A stretch of DNA of 64,000 nt from Peribacillus butanolivorans (GCF_001273755.1 NZ_LGYA01000001.1:2220641-2284640); one strand, 5' to 3'; numbered from the stretch's first letter, positions 34,948 to 43,646 are shown. The notes: generated from the sequence alone by a model not told the origin. A program made the numbers and translations.

Positions 34948-36003
34948 GTGCCGTCTATTTTAAAGGAAAAAATTCAAGGACCAGTAGCTTGGAAAGGTAT
35001 TGATTTAGCTAAAGATGATTCATGGATTTATTATTTGTCAGAGAAAACGATTGCAGATCTTGAAAGCGCTTTATTCTATGTAAAACAAAAAGGGTTAAAG
35101 GCACCTGATTTTAACAAGGAGGACTTTCCAATTCCGGATCTTTCTGACGAAATAGCAAACTTTATAGACGAGCTGGAGAATGGGAGAGGTTTTCTATTAA
35201 TTCGTGGCTTACCAATTGAAAAGTATACAGATGAAGAAGCAAGCATCATTTACTGGGGTCTCGGAGTCCACCTGGGCATCCCGGTAACGCAAAACGCAAA
35301 GGGTGATCTATTAGGACATGTTGTTGACCAAGGTCTCGACATTAATGATTCAAATGTACGTGGTTACCAAACGAATGCTCATCTTCCCTTTCACCCAGAT
35401 GGATCTGACGTAGTCGGATTATTAAGTCTTCGAAAAGCTAAAACTGGCGGTTACAGTAGTATCGTAAGTTCCATCGCGGTTTACAATGAAATTCTGGATA
35501 GGTACCCAGAGTATCTTGGAATTCTCTATCTTCCATATTTCTTGGATCGTCGTGGTGAGGAAACACCAGGTGAATCTCCTGTTTATTCATCACCAGTCTT
35601 TAGTTATTACCAAGGTAAATTAAGCTGCAGATATAACCGCGGATATGTCGAATCGGCACAAGCGAAAACAGGTAGATATTTGTCAAAAGTTGAAACTGAA
35701 GCATATGACTTAATAGATTCCCTCCTATATGATGAAAACATGCATATTGATATGATGATGGAACCGGGTGATATGCAATTTGTTAATAATTATACTGTTC
35801 TTCATTCACGTACTGTATACGAAGACTATGAAGAACCCGAACGCAAACGTCATTTATTAAGATTGTGGCTCACGATGCCAAATGGTCGAGAAATTGCGCC
35901 AGACTTCGCGATGTTCATTGATGAGAAAACAGGTAAAGCGGGTCGCGGCGGTATTCCTGTACGTGAAAAAACAGCTGGAGGTATTACAGAAAAAATGAGG
36001 TAA
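34948..36003 (+). CDS. TauD/TfdA-family dioxygenase, copy 3
   Basis: This 351-aa paralogue is closest to copy 1. Iron ligands lie in FHPDGSD and VLHSRT, and 2-oxoglutarate-binding arginines in RKRHLLRLW. The glycine-rich tail GKAGRGGIP is shared with copy 1. The start is GTG with AAGGAGG upstream. It is followed by MFS copy 2, so the TauD-MFS module at 28834-31276 has been duplicated here. HAD in the metal motif of copy 1 becomes HPD here. Confidence 0.88.
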   Translation: MPSILKEKIQGPVAWKGIDLAKDDSWIYYLSEKTIADLESALFYVKQKGLKAPDFNKEDFPIPDLSDEIANFIDELENGRGFLLIRGLPIEKYTDEEASIIYWGLGVHLGIPVTQNAKGDLLGHVVDQGLDINDSNVRGYQTNAHLPFHPDGSDVVGLLSLRKAKTGGYSSIVSSIAVYNEILDRYPEYLGILYLPYFLDRRGEETPGESPVYSSPVFSYYQGKLSCRYNRGYVESAQAKTGRYLSKVETEAYDLIDSLLYDENMHIDMMMEPGDMQFVNNYTVLHSRTVYEDYEEPERKRHLLRLWLTMPNGREIAPDFAMFIDEKTGKAGRGGIPVREKTAGGITEKMR

Positions 36004-36118
36004 TGGGATTAATATATATAAAGAGTTTAGACGAGGTTAAACACGGAAGATATACCTTTAAAAACTTTTAAAATACCAATTGATTCATGTTAACGGAATA
36101 GAAGGGGAGATTATTAAT

Positions 36119-37408
36119 TTGAAAACACCTAAATATTCTTGGATCATATTATTAATTCTTGTAACTTCAGGTATGATCAACCAGGTAGATAAAATTATCA
36201 TTGGTTTGGTTTCAGTTCCTCTAATGAAAGAGTTACATTTAAGTCCTTCACAATGGGGAATTGTCGGCAGTTCGTTCTTTTGGTTCTTTACCTTCTCCTC
36301 TTTCATTATAGGGGGAATGGCCGATTCAAGAAATACGAAAAAAATGTTTACTTGGATCTCGTTTGTCTGGTTGATTGTTCAATTTACCACACCTTTTGTT
36401 TCCAGTCTGTCTCTGCTAGTAATAACAAGAATGGTCTTGGGAGCAGGAGAAGGTCCTGCTGTTGCTATATCAACTTCAATAATAGGAAAATGGTTCCCTA
36501 AACATAGACATGGTATAGGCTTTGGCGCTGTTCTCTTTGGAGCAACAATCGGGCCCGCGATTGCTTCGCCATTATTAATCTCCTTGATCAATGGATATGG
36601 ATGGAGATCTGCTTTTATAGCAATGGGGATTGTTGGACTAATGGTGCTAGTTTTATGGTTGATTCTTGGAAAAGAAAGCCCTAAAGAAATCGGTTCGTAT
36701 GCTTTTGATCAAGAAGATAAGCACTCAATAATTTCTTCTAATGTTTCTTGGCGTCAGTTTCTTCCGTATCTTTTATCTAAAAATTTTATTTTTATCGTTT
36801 TGTGTGCAGGTTGTGCCTATTGGTTATTGTCCGTTCAAGCGGTATGGTTTCCTGCATATTTTACCGAAATTCAACATTTTGATGGAAAAATGTTGAAACT
36901 TGCAGTGTCTTTACCTTTTCTTTTTGCTGCCATTTGCCAAATTGTATTTGCCTTGTTATCGGATCGGCTTTATCGAAAAACAGGAGATATTCGTAAAGCA
37001 CGAATAAATGTTGCAGGGATTACGATGGTGCTATCCGCTATTTGTTTATTTCTTGCAAATGCCTTTAATTCTAGTGCTATTTCCATTCTATTCTTCATCC
37101 TTGCTCCGGGTTTTGCGATTGTTATTCTTTCACTCGCACCCGCCATATTAATGGAATTCTTTTCTCCCAAAAACATTGGAAAGGCTCAAGGGACCTATGT
37201 GGCTCTATCAAGTTCAACAAGCATTATTGCTCCACTCCTATTCGGGTATCTTATCCAGTTTGCTGGAACTAAGGCAATTGGATATAGTTATGGCTTCCAA
37301 GTAACTTCTTTGGTTATGTTCGTAATCGGATTATTGTTTTGGACCATTGTCCGTCCCGCGAACCAAAGTCAAACAACGATAAAACCTGAGGAACAAGTTA
37401 TTGTATAA
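36119..37408 (+). CDS. MFS transporter, copy 2
   Basis: This carrier of about 429 aa is a paralogue of the protein at 29984, with long identical stretches such as VDKIIIGLVSVPLMKELHLS. It has twelve predicted membrane segments of the anion:cation symporter branch. I prefer the TTG at 36119 after GAAGGGGAG, which gives the same N-terminus as copy 1 (KTPKYSWIILL). An in-frame start at 36080 has no ribosome binding site. It belongs to the operon of TauD copy 3. Confidence 0.85.
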   Translation: MKTPKYSWIILLILVTSGMINQVDKIIIGLVSVPLMKELHLSPSQWGIVGSSFFWFFTFSSFIIGGMADSRNTKKMFTWISFVWLIVQFTTPFVSSLSLLVITRMVLGAGEGPAVAISTSIIGKWFPKHRHGIGFGAVLFGATIGPAIASPLLISLINGYGWRSAFIAMGIVGLMVLVLWLILGKESPKEIGSYAFDQEDKHSIISSNVSWRQFLPYLLSKNFIFIVLCAGCAYWLLSVQAVWFPAYFTEIQHFDGKMLKLAVSLPFLFAAICQIVFALLSDRLYRKTGDIRKARINVAGITMVLSAICLFLANAFNSSAISILFFILAPGFAIVILSLAPAILMEFFSPKNIGKAQGTYVALSSSTSIIAPLLFGYLIQFAGTKAIGYSYGFQVTSLVMFVIGLLFWTIVRPANQSQTTIKPEEQVIV

Positions 37409-37445
37409 AAATCATTAATAGGTGAATCAAGGAGGGAAATAAACT

Positions 37446-37601
37446 ATGTGTAAAAATGAAAAGGCCGTTTCTGAGATGGACTGTTGTGTATTGTGTCATG
37501 AAGAATTAGCTATTATGGAGCGAAATCGTAGTAAGTGCTGGAGTTGTCAGGATAAGATATCCGAGACTTACGCTGATGATCATATTGAAGTGGAGGATTA
37601 A
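37446..37601 (+). CDS. Small four-cysteine protein
   Basis: This 51-aa acidic protein has CCVLCHEE and CWSCQD, two CxxC-type pairs 16-17 residues apart, as in zinc-ribbon or rubredoxin-like mini-proteins. AAGGAGGG stands 7 nt before the ATG. It lies 37 bp after MFS copy 2 and before a terminator, so it is probably the last gene of the TauD copy 3 operon. The function is unknown. Confidence 0.7.
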   Translation: MCKNEKAVSEMDCCVLCHEELAIMERNRSKCWSCQDKISETYADDHIEVED

Positions 37602-37667
37602 GTAAATTAGTTAGTTTCGTAACATGATTTGAACAGTAAAAGGGCCTTCTTTATTTGAACTATACCC

Positions 37668-37713
37668 CGGATAGCGGACACACATAAAAAAGTGTCCCTT
37701 ATCCGTTTTTTTT
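37668..37713 (+). terminator. Terminator of the TauD copy 3 operon
   Basis: CGGATAGCGGACAC and GTGTCCCTTATCCG pair with two mismatches and are followed by eight T. Confidence 0.8.
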
Positions 37714-37756
37714 GTTTCAAAAGGTGTAATGAGTATGGACGGAGGGTTTCTATATA

Positions 37757-38200
37757 TATGCTCAATTTGAGATTAAAGAACTTGAAAAGAATCCAACTAT
37801 CATAAGTGCTTCAGAGCGTTCTATCTCCTATAATCCTGAATATAAAACAAAAGCTGTTAAGAAATATAAAAAGGGGAAATCCCCCTCTCAAATTTTCATA
37901 GAACATGGATTTAATCTCGAAATAATGGGTAAGGATCAGCCTAAGCTTTGTCTACAGCGCTGGCGTGATACTTTTGAATACGGAACGCCGTGGAAAAGGA
38001 AGTACAGGACGCCCTTCTTCCAAGCCACAAGTAGAGTTTAGGAAGGCCGAAGCGAGAATCAAATTCCTTGAAGCAGAAAATGAGTTTCTAAAAAAGCTGG
38101 AAGAGTTCGAAAGGCGGGCGTTGAAAAAGAAATAATTCTAACTGCAACTGAGAAGTTCTATCTGATTGAAAGAACGATCAGTACATACCAGTTTAAAGAA
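37757..38200 (+). pseudogene. IS3-family transposase OrfA-type remnant
   Basis: Joined frames read NPEYKTKAVKKYKKGKSPSQIF, then GKGSTGRPSSKPQVEF and AEARIKFLEAENEFLKKLEE. This is the helix-turn-helix plus coiled-coil architecture of an IS3-type OrfA. Frameshifts occur near 37985 and 38130, and no OrfB follows. It abuts the broken CoA-transferase gene. Confidence 0.65.
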
Positions 38201-38221
38201 GGCTGTTTCCTATCTATGCAA

Positions 38222-38775
38222 ATTGGCTGGGCAAGGATTTATGAAGAGATTCAAGATATTCAAGATGGTTCAACCATCATTGTTGGTGGGTTTTGTCTGT
38301 CGGGAATTCCCGAGAATCTAATTCTAGCATTGCGTGAAAAGGGAACAAAAGACCTAACGATTGTCAGTAACAATTGCGGGGTGGATGATTGGGAATGGGT
38401 TTACTGCTTACCAATAAAAAGATTAAGAAAATGGTAGGTGAGAACAAGATCTTTGATAAGCAATTTTTAAGTGGAGAATTGGAAGTAGAGCTTGTTCCCC
38501 ATACGCTGGCGGAAAGAATTCGGACAGGAGCTGGCATCCAGGGATTCTATACGCCGACTGGCGTGGGTACACCGATTGAAGAGAGCAAAGAGCACCGATT
38601 ATTTAATGGCAGAACGCATATTCTTGAAGAAGGAATTGTTGGGATTTTGCCTTCGTCAAGGCATAGCAAGGTGAACCGTTAGGAAACCTTGTTTACCGGA
38701 AGACAGCGCGGAACTTTAATCCACTCGCAGCAACGACAGGCAGGATTACAATTGCCGAAGTACACTGCTATTTCC
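38222..38775 (+). pseudogene. scoA: 3-oxoacid CoA-transferase subunit A, broken
   Basis: Joined frames give [54 protein letters not shown], and GNLVYRKTARNFNPLAATTG. These are clear ScoA segments (succinyl-CoA:acetoacetate CoA-transferase). At least three indels break the frame, and the end and the partner scoB are missing. With the GntP remnants it suggests that a ketone-body (acetoacetate/3-hydroxybutyrate) use cluster once existed here. Confidence 0.85.
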
Positions 38776-38801
38776 TGTTTGGGTAGAGATAGATTTGTAA
38801 T

Positions 38802-38850
38802 AAGAGAAGCTTTTTCGCCCACCTTGAGACGAAGAACCTTCTCTTTTTTT
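38802..38850. terminator. Hairpin between scoA remnant and LysR gene
   Basis: AAGAGAAG and CTTCTCTT form a stem around a long loop, followed by T on the plus strand and A-rich sequence on the other side. It may end the leftward LysR transcript. Confidence 0.45.
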
Positions 38851-38855
38851 CTGTT

Positions 38856-39761
38856 TTAATTCTTAATAATCTCTGATTTTAAATAATGAATATATTTGTT
38901 GGCAAAAGTGGATAAATGTTTATTCTCTGAACGAACTAATCCTAAAGAAATATTTACAGTCGGATGATACACCAAATCAATTGGAACGATATCGCCATTA
39001 ATGATAAGGGGATAGTTTTTCATTACGAAATCAGGAGCAAATGTAATTGCCAAATTTTCATTGACGGCTTGGAGAACTCCATCCATATTATTTGATGTAA
39101 ATAAGATTTTCAAGGGCTTATATGTATGAAAGAATTCTTGTACAAAATACTGCATAAATTCACCCTTATATGTCACGAGAGTTTGATCAAGTATATCATG
39201 CGGAGTTATAGTACCAAGGATGGCTAAGGGAGAATGCTTAGAAACATAAACTTTCTGCTTCCCTTCGATTAATGCTTCAAAAGCTATTCCTTCCATGTTT
39301 ATGTTCAAATCACTTGAATACGTAATCAGTCCAATGTCAGTCTTGTGCTGTCGAACATCTTCAATTACAGCAGATCCACTTTTATCGGAAACCTCCAAAT
39401 TTACGTGCGGATAATCATGTCTAAACGATGCTATCGCTTTTACCAGGAACGTCATCAATCCAGGTAATGACGAAATTTTTAGTTCCCCCACTTCCGTGGA
39501 ATTCAATAAGTTAGCAGTCTCTTTTATTTCCTCAAGTTTTTTTTGTACTTCATAGGCGAGTTTCAGAATGATTCTTCCTTCATCGGTTGGGACAGCGCCG
39601 TGTCCCCGTGACCGCTTAAGAACTTTAATCCCCAACTCCTTTTCCAAGTTGGTTATGGACTGGCTGATGTTGGATTGAGTCACATGTAGATTCTGTGCTG
39701 CGATAGACAGAGAACTGTATTTTGCGACTTCTACGATATATAGTAATTGTTCAATATTCAT
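38856..39761 (-). CDS. LysR-family regulator of the catabolic island
   Basis: This 301-aa regulator has an N-terminal LysR helix-turn-helix (SSLSIAAQNLHVTQSNISQSITNLEKELGIKVLKRSRG) and a standard effector-binding domain. It is divergent from the SDR at 39905. The best-conserved copy of the shared promoter module (site 5) lies between them, 39 bp from its own start. LysR regulators typically bind such divergent intergenic regions, so this protein is the best candidate for the factor that reads the seven sites. The effector is unknown. Confidence 0.88.
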   Translation of the reverse strand: MNIEQLLYIVEVAKYSSLSIAAQNLHVTQSNISQSITNLEKELGIKVLKRSRGHGAVPTDEGRIILKLAYEVQKKLEEIKETANLLNSTEVGELKISSLPGLMTFLVKAIASFRHDYPHVNLEVSDKSGSAVIEDVRQHKTDIGLITYSSDLNINMEGIAFEALIEGKQKVYVSKHSPLAILGTITPHDILDQTLVTYKGEFMQYFVQEFFHTYKPLKILFTSNNMDGVLQAVNENLAITFAPDFVMKNYPLIINGDIVPIDLVYHPTVNISLGLVRSENKHLSTFANKYIHYLKSEIIKN

Positions 39762-39799
39762 GACTGTTCTCCTTTTTTAAATATTAGTAATACTTACTT

Positions 39800-39848
39800 A
39801 CAGATTAAAATCTTTAATTTTATTTAATTATAATTTATTAGTATAATC
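39800..39848 (+). promoter_or_regulatory. Shared promoter module, site 5
   Basis: ACAGATTAAAATC, TTTAATTTTATTTAATTA, TAATTTATTAGTATAAT is nearly identical to site 1 for over 60 bp, including AATATTA-TAATACTTA upstream (39781-39797). It lies between the LysR gene and the SDR gene, 57 bp before the latter. Confidence 0.75.
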
Positions 39849-39904
39849 AATATCAACAATATTTAAAAATCTTTGAATATTCTAAAAACAGGAGGAGAAC
39901 TAGA

Positions 39905-40693
39905 ATGTCATTGAACCAATTGTTTGATTTAAATGGTAAGACAGCAATCGTTACCGGAGGCGGCAGCGGGTTAGGGCGTGTAATGGCACTGGCGTTGGCA
40001 GAAGCCGGAGCAAACGTTGTTGTATGTTCACGGCGTTTAGAAGTTTGCGAAGCAGTTGTAAAAGAAATCGAGGCGTTAGGAAGACAGGCACTTGCTCTAT
40101 CATTGGATGTCACAGATCGGGAATCTGTCGTTCAAGGTGTTGAGAAAGCGGTTTCTCATTTTGGGGAAATCAAAATTTTAGTCAACGGCAGCGGAACAGT
40201 TTTTGAGTCTCCTGCTACGGATATGCCTTTAGAACAATGGCAAGCTATGCTGGATACAAATGTGACAGGAACATTCTTGATGTGTCAGGCAGTTGGTAAA
40301 CATATGATTAATAACGAATACGGTAAAATCATTAACATTTCTTCTAGTATCGGTTTTAAAGGTGTTGACCCGGAAGCTGTAGATTCTGTCGGATATACAA
40401 CTAGTAAGGGTGCAGTCATGACTTTAACGAAGGATCTGGCAGTTAAGTGGGGACGACATGGAGTGTATGTAAATTCAATTGCTCCTGGAGTTTTCACTAC
40501 AGGAATGAATAACCCAGAAATACCGGGAACACTTGTACACAAAGCAGGCCCTTTCATTGCCTCACAAGTTCCAGTTAGAAGATTAGGCAGTGACAATGAT
40601 TTGGTAGGTGCACTCCTTTACTTTGCTACAGCAGCATCTGATTATTGTACTGGACAAATTTTGACTCTTGATGGTGGACTTGGGGCTAAGTAA
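39905..40693 (+). CDS. Short-chain dehydrogenase/reductase
   Basis: This 262-aa classical SDR has TGGGSGLG for NAD(P), NGSGTV in place of NNAG, catalytic Ser in INISSSIGF, and YTTSKGAV as the YxxxK motif. The C-terminal TGQILTLDGGLG is also typical. It belongs to the FabG/gluconate dehydrogenase-like group. ATG after AGGAGGAG. It is divergent from the LysR gene and preceded by shared promoter site 5. It probably oxidises a hydroxyl group made by the dioxygenases, but that is inference. Confidence 0.88.
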   Translation: MSLNQLFDLNGKTAIVTGGGSGLGRVMALALAEAGANVVVCSRRLEVCEAVVKEIEALGRQALALSLDVTDRESVVQGVEKAVSHFGEIKILVNGSGTVFESPATDMPLEQWQAMLDTNVTGTFLMCQAVGKHMINNEYGKIINISSSIGFKGVDPEAVDSVGYTTSKGAVMTLTKDLAVKWGRHGVYVNSIAPGVFTTGMNNPEIPGTLVHKAGPFIASQVPVRRLGSDNDLVGALLYFATAASDYCTGQILTLDGGLGAK

Positions 40694-40740
40694 ATTTCAT
40701 CCAAATAACGTGGTTGCGTAAATTAATCATACTTAATTGC

Positions 40741-40787
40741 AATTAAAAAATATCAATTTTACTTAACTGATAATTACGAATATACTG
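40741..40787 (+). promoter_or_regulatory. Shared promoter module, site 6
   Basis: AATTAAAAAATATCAATTTT, ACTTAACTGATAATTACG and AATATACT align with site 1 and site 4. It lies 94 bp before the cupin gene. Confidence 0.55.
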
Positions 40788-40880
40788 AAATTATAAATTC
40801 GAACTAGGTAATTTGCTTGCTGATGAAAGCGATAACAATATGCGAATTTAATAAATATTTATGGGAAGAGGGGATATTAA

Positions 40881-41357
40881 GTGAGTGATTTAAAAGATGT
40901 AAAAGAAGTAGAAGTATTTCATGCAGGTAATGTTAGTGTAGATGAATTGCCTTGGATTCCATATTTTGGAGATGCGAAATTTAAATTGCTTAAAGCCAAC
41001 CCTGTGACAGGACAAACGGTTACTTTATTATCTGTTCCTGCGAAAATGCAGCTTCCGGCCCATTTCCATCCTGGAACAGTCATTGTATATACCGTCCAAG
41101 GGACTTGGAGATATCTCGAGGAGCCTTGGATCTCCAAACCTGGTGACATGGTTTATGAGCCTGCAGGCTCCAAACATACGCCGACAGCTGTAGGGGATGA
41201 AGATGTTATCACCTTCAATATTGTAGAAGGAACATTAGACTATATAGGTGAAGAAGGAGAAATTCTTGCCAGAGACAATTGGGAAACATTCCTGAAAAGA
41301 TACTATGAACATTGCGCGGCTGAAGGAATTGAACCTATTGATGTGACTAAATTTTGA
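40881..41357 (+). CDS. Cupin-domain protein (2,4'-dihydroxyacetophenone dioxygenase-like)
   Basis: This 158-aa single cupin has a metal-site pattern PAHFHPGTVIVYTVQGTW followed by PGDMVYEPAGSKHTP. His residues and a Glu in these motifs would bind Fe or another metal. The MSxxxKDV...LPWIPYFG frame resembles ChrR-like cupins and 2,4'-dihydroxyacetophenone dioxygenase. The start is GTG after AGAGGGGA. It has its own shared promoter site and terminator. It may cleave a C-C bond of an oxidised intermediate, but a non-enzymatic cupin is possible. Confidence 0.75.
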   Translation: MSDLKDVKEVEVFHAGNVSVDELPWIPYFGDAKFKLLKANPVTGQTVTLLSVPAKMQLPAHFHPGTVIVYTVQGTWRYLEEPWISKPGDMVYEPAGSKHTPTAVGDEDVITFNIVEGTLDYIGEEGEILARDNWETFLKRYYEHCAAEGIEPIDVTKF

Positions 41358-41372
41358 TAATTTGATTAATAA

Positions 41373-41420
41373 AAAAAAGAGAAGTCCGGCGTCCACTTGA
41401 CGAAGAGGCTTCTCTTTTTT
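41373..41420 (+). terminator. Terminator of the cupin gene
   Basis: AAAAAAGAGAAG and CTTCTCTTTTTT form a 12-bp stem ending in T. Confidence 0.8.
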
Positions 41421-41460
41421 CTTGGCTTTTTCTTTTAATATTAGTACTAATAATTTATTT

Positions 41461-41504
41461 ATTAATATTTTTAATTTTATTTAATTAAAACTTATAAGTA
41501 TAAT
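41461..41504 (+). promoter_or_regulatory. Shared promoter module, site 7
   Basis: ATTAATATT, TTTAATTTTATTTAATTA, AAACTTATAAGTATAAT matches site 5 closely. It lies 77 bp before the SDR at 41581. The AATATTAGTA-TAATA stretch upstream (41437-41452) also matches sites 1 and 5. Confidence 0.7.
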
Positions 41505-41580
41505 CATTAACATAATAATATTTTTAAAATTTTCAATATTCTAACTTAACAGATAATAACACTAGGAGGAATAATGATAA

Positions 41581-42363
41581 ATGACAGCAGAGACGGTTTT
41601 GATTACTGGTGCTACAAAAGGGATCGGATATGAATTCACAAAAGTTTTTGCAGGGCATTGTTATAACTTGGTATTAGTTGCCAGAGATTCGGCGTTGTTG
41701 GAACAACAAGCCGAGAGTTTAAAAAAGGAATATGGCGTGCAAGTGAATACTTTTGCAGGCGATCTGAGCAGTCATACAACGGTAGAGAGCTTGCATCGAT
41801 ACTTGAAAAGCGAAGGTATCGACATCGATATTTTGATTAATAATGCTGGAGCTGGCGGATTAGGGTTGATGACGGAATTGGATATTCAAAAAGAAATGGA
41901 ATACCTGCAGCTCAACATGATCTCGCTCACGTATTTAACTAGACTTATTGCGGATGACATGGTGAAACGAAAGCAAGGTAAAATTTTAAACGTGGCTTCA
42001 ACAGCAGCCTTTCAGCCAACTCCACGGATGTCGATGTATGGGGCCAGCAAATCTTACGTCTTATTCTTTACGGAAGCAATTGCGGAAGAACTTAAAGGAA
42101 CCGGAGTTCAAGCTTCTGTATTATGTCCCCCTTCTACCAAAACGCCGCTCACGCAAGGGTTGGCTTCAACAAGAACAAAAATTTTCATTAAGAACTTAAT
42201 AGAACCGCAAGCTGTTGCCAAGTGCGGATTTGAAGGGTTAATGAAGAATAAAACTGTGATCATTCCAGGCTTTAAAAATAAACTCATGGCTAAATCTGTG
42301 GGATTGCTGCCAAGGAAATGGGTAACCATCTATACCCGAAAGCTTATCGAACAAAAAGTGTAA
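41581..42363 (+). CDS. Short-chain dehydrogenase (DltE/YqjQ-like)
   Basis: This 260-aa classical SDR has ITGATKGIG, INNAGAGG, Ser in NVASTAAF and YGASKSYV for the catalytic Tyr/Lys. The SKSYVLFFTEAIAEEL and CPPSTKTPL segments are typical of the DltE/YqjQ branch, which acts on aliphatic or acyl substrates. The ATG follows AGGAGGA. It is preceded by shared promoter site 7. A weak hairpin with a T run follows (about 42372-42405). Confidence 0.85.
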   Translation: MTAETVLITGATKGIGYEFTKVFAGHCYNLVLVARDSALLEQQAESLKKEYGVQVNTFAGDLSSHTTVESLHRYLKSEGIDIDILINNAGAGGLGLMTELDIQKEMEYLQLNMISLTYLTRLIADDMVKRKQGKILNVASTAAFQPTPRMSMYGASKSYVLFFTEAIAEELKGTGVQASVLCPPSTKTPLTQGLASTRTKIFIKNLIEPQAVAKCGFEGLMKNKTVIIPGFKNKLMAKSVGLLPRKWVTIYTRKLIEQKV

Positions 42364-42430
42364 ATAGCATTAAAGTCCTATCCTTGAAAGGGTTGGAGTT
42401 TTTTAAAGTATTATCTTTATAGATTTACGA

Positions 42431-42447
42431 TGGCAAATAGCTTGCAT
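42431..42447 (+). promoter_or_regulatory. Sigma-54 promoter of the acyl-CoA dehydrogenase-thiolase genes
   Basis: TGGCAA-ATAGC-TTGCAT has the invariant GG and GC of -24/-12 elements at correct spacing, 53 bp before the acyl-CoA dehydrogenase start. This block therefore seems controlled differently from the rest of the island. Confidence 0.75.
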
Positions 42448-42499
42448 AGTTTTTCAGAAGATATCATGTTTGGAATAACAAAATCAAAAAAGGGGACTA

Positions 42500-43646
42500 A
42501 TGATGAATTTTTTATTATCTAAGGAACATCAAATGATGCAAAAAATGGTGCGAGAGTTTGCTCTAAACGAATGTGAACCTACTGCTGCTCAACGTGATGA
42601 AGAGGAATACTTTGATATCAAGATTTGGCACAAGATGGCGGAACTTGGTTTATGCGGCATTCCTTGGCCAGAAGAGTACGGAGGTGCAGGTGCCGATTAC
42701 TTGAGTTATGTGATCGCGGTGGAGGAATTGTCTCGAGTGGACGCTTCAATTGGGGCCGCACTTTCTGCACATACATCGTTAGCCGGATGGCCGGTTTACA
42801 AGTTTGGAACGGAACATCAAAAGCGAAAATATTTGCGGGCCATGGCGGAAGGAAAAAACATGGGTGCGTATTGCTTGACGGAATCTGGATCCGGATCTGA
42901 TGCCAGTGGAATGAGAACAACAGCCGTTCTAGACGGAGATGAATGGGTCTTGAACGGATCGAAGATTTTTATCACCAACGGAGGCTATGCAGACACTTAT
43001 ATCGTTTTCGCACAGACCAACTCGGCACTAAAGCATAAAGGCATTTCTACGTTTATTGTGGAAAAGGGCTTCCCAGGTTTCTCTGTAGGAAAGAAGGAAA
43101 AAAAGCTGGGCATTCGCTCTTCCGCCACGACGGAGGTCATTTTTGAGGACTGCCGCGTTCCAAAGGACAATCTTTTGGGCCAAGTGGGTGAAGGGTTCCA
43201 GATTGCCATGATGACTCTCGACGGCGGTCGGAATGGAATCGCTTCCCAAGCTGTTGGAATCGCTCAAGGAGCATTTGATAATGCTGTCGCATTTGCAAAG
43301 GATCGCGTCCAATTTGGCAAACCGATTAGCTCACTTCAAGCTATTTCAATTCAAATTAGCCGATATGGCCACAAAAATCGAAGCTGCCCGTTTATTGACG
43401 TATCAGGCAGCATGGCGTGAGGATCAAGGAATTCATTATGGACTTCAATCGGCAATGTCCAAACTATTTGCTGGAGACACCGCCATGGAAGTAGCGGTGG
43501 AGGCTGTTCAAGTATTTGGCGGATATGGATACACAAGGGAATACCCGGTAGAACGATATATGAGAGATGCTAAAATCACCCAAATCTATGAAGGGACGCA
43601 AGAGATTCAGCGTCTTGTTATTGCCGGAAATCTGCTTAAAGCATAG
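42500..43646 (+). pseudogene. Acyl-CoA dehydrogenase with a 1-nt frameshift
   Basis: The two parts together form a full-length enzyme of about 381 aa. The first frame (42500-43420) holds [12 protein letters not shown] and the FAD-binding [14 protein letters not shown]. The second frame continues with [43 protein letters not shown], and [10 protein letters not shown]. Removing one T from the TTT at 43344-43346 restores [11 protein letters not shown]. It may be a real recent mutation or a sequencing error. Everything else looks intact, including the catalytic Glu region. The first ATG follows AAGGGG. Confidence 0.85.
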
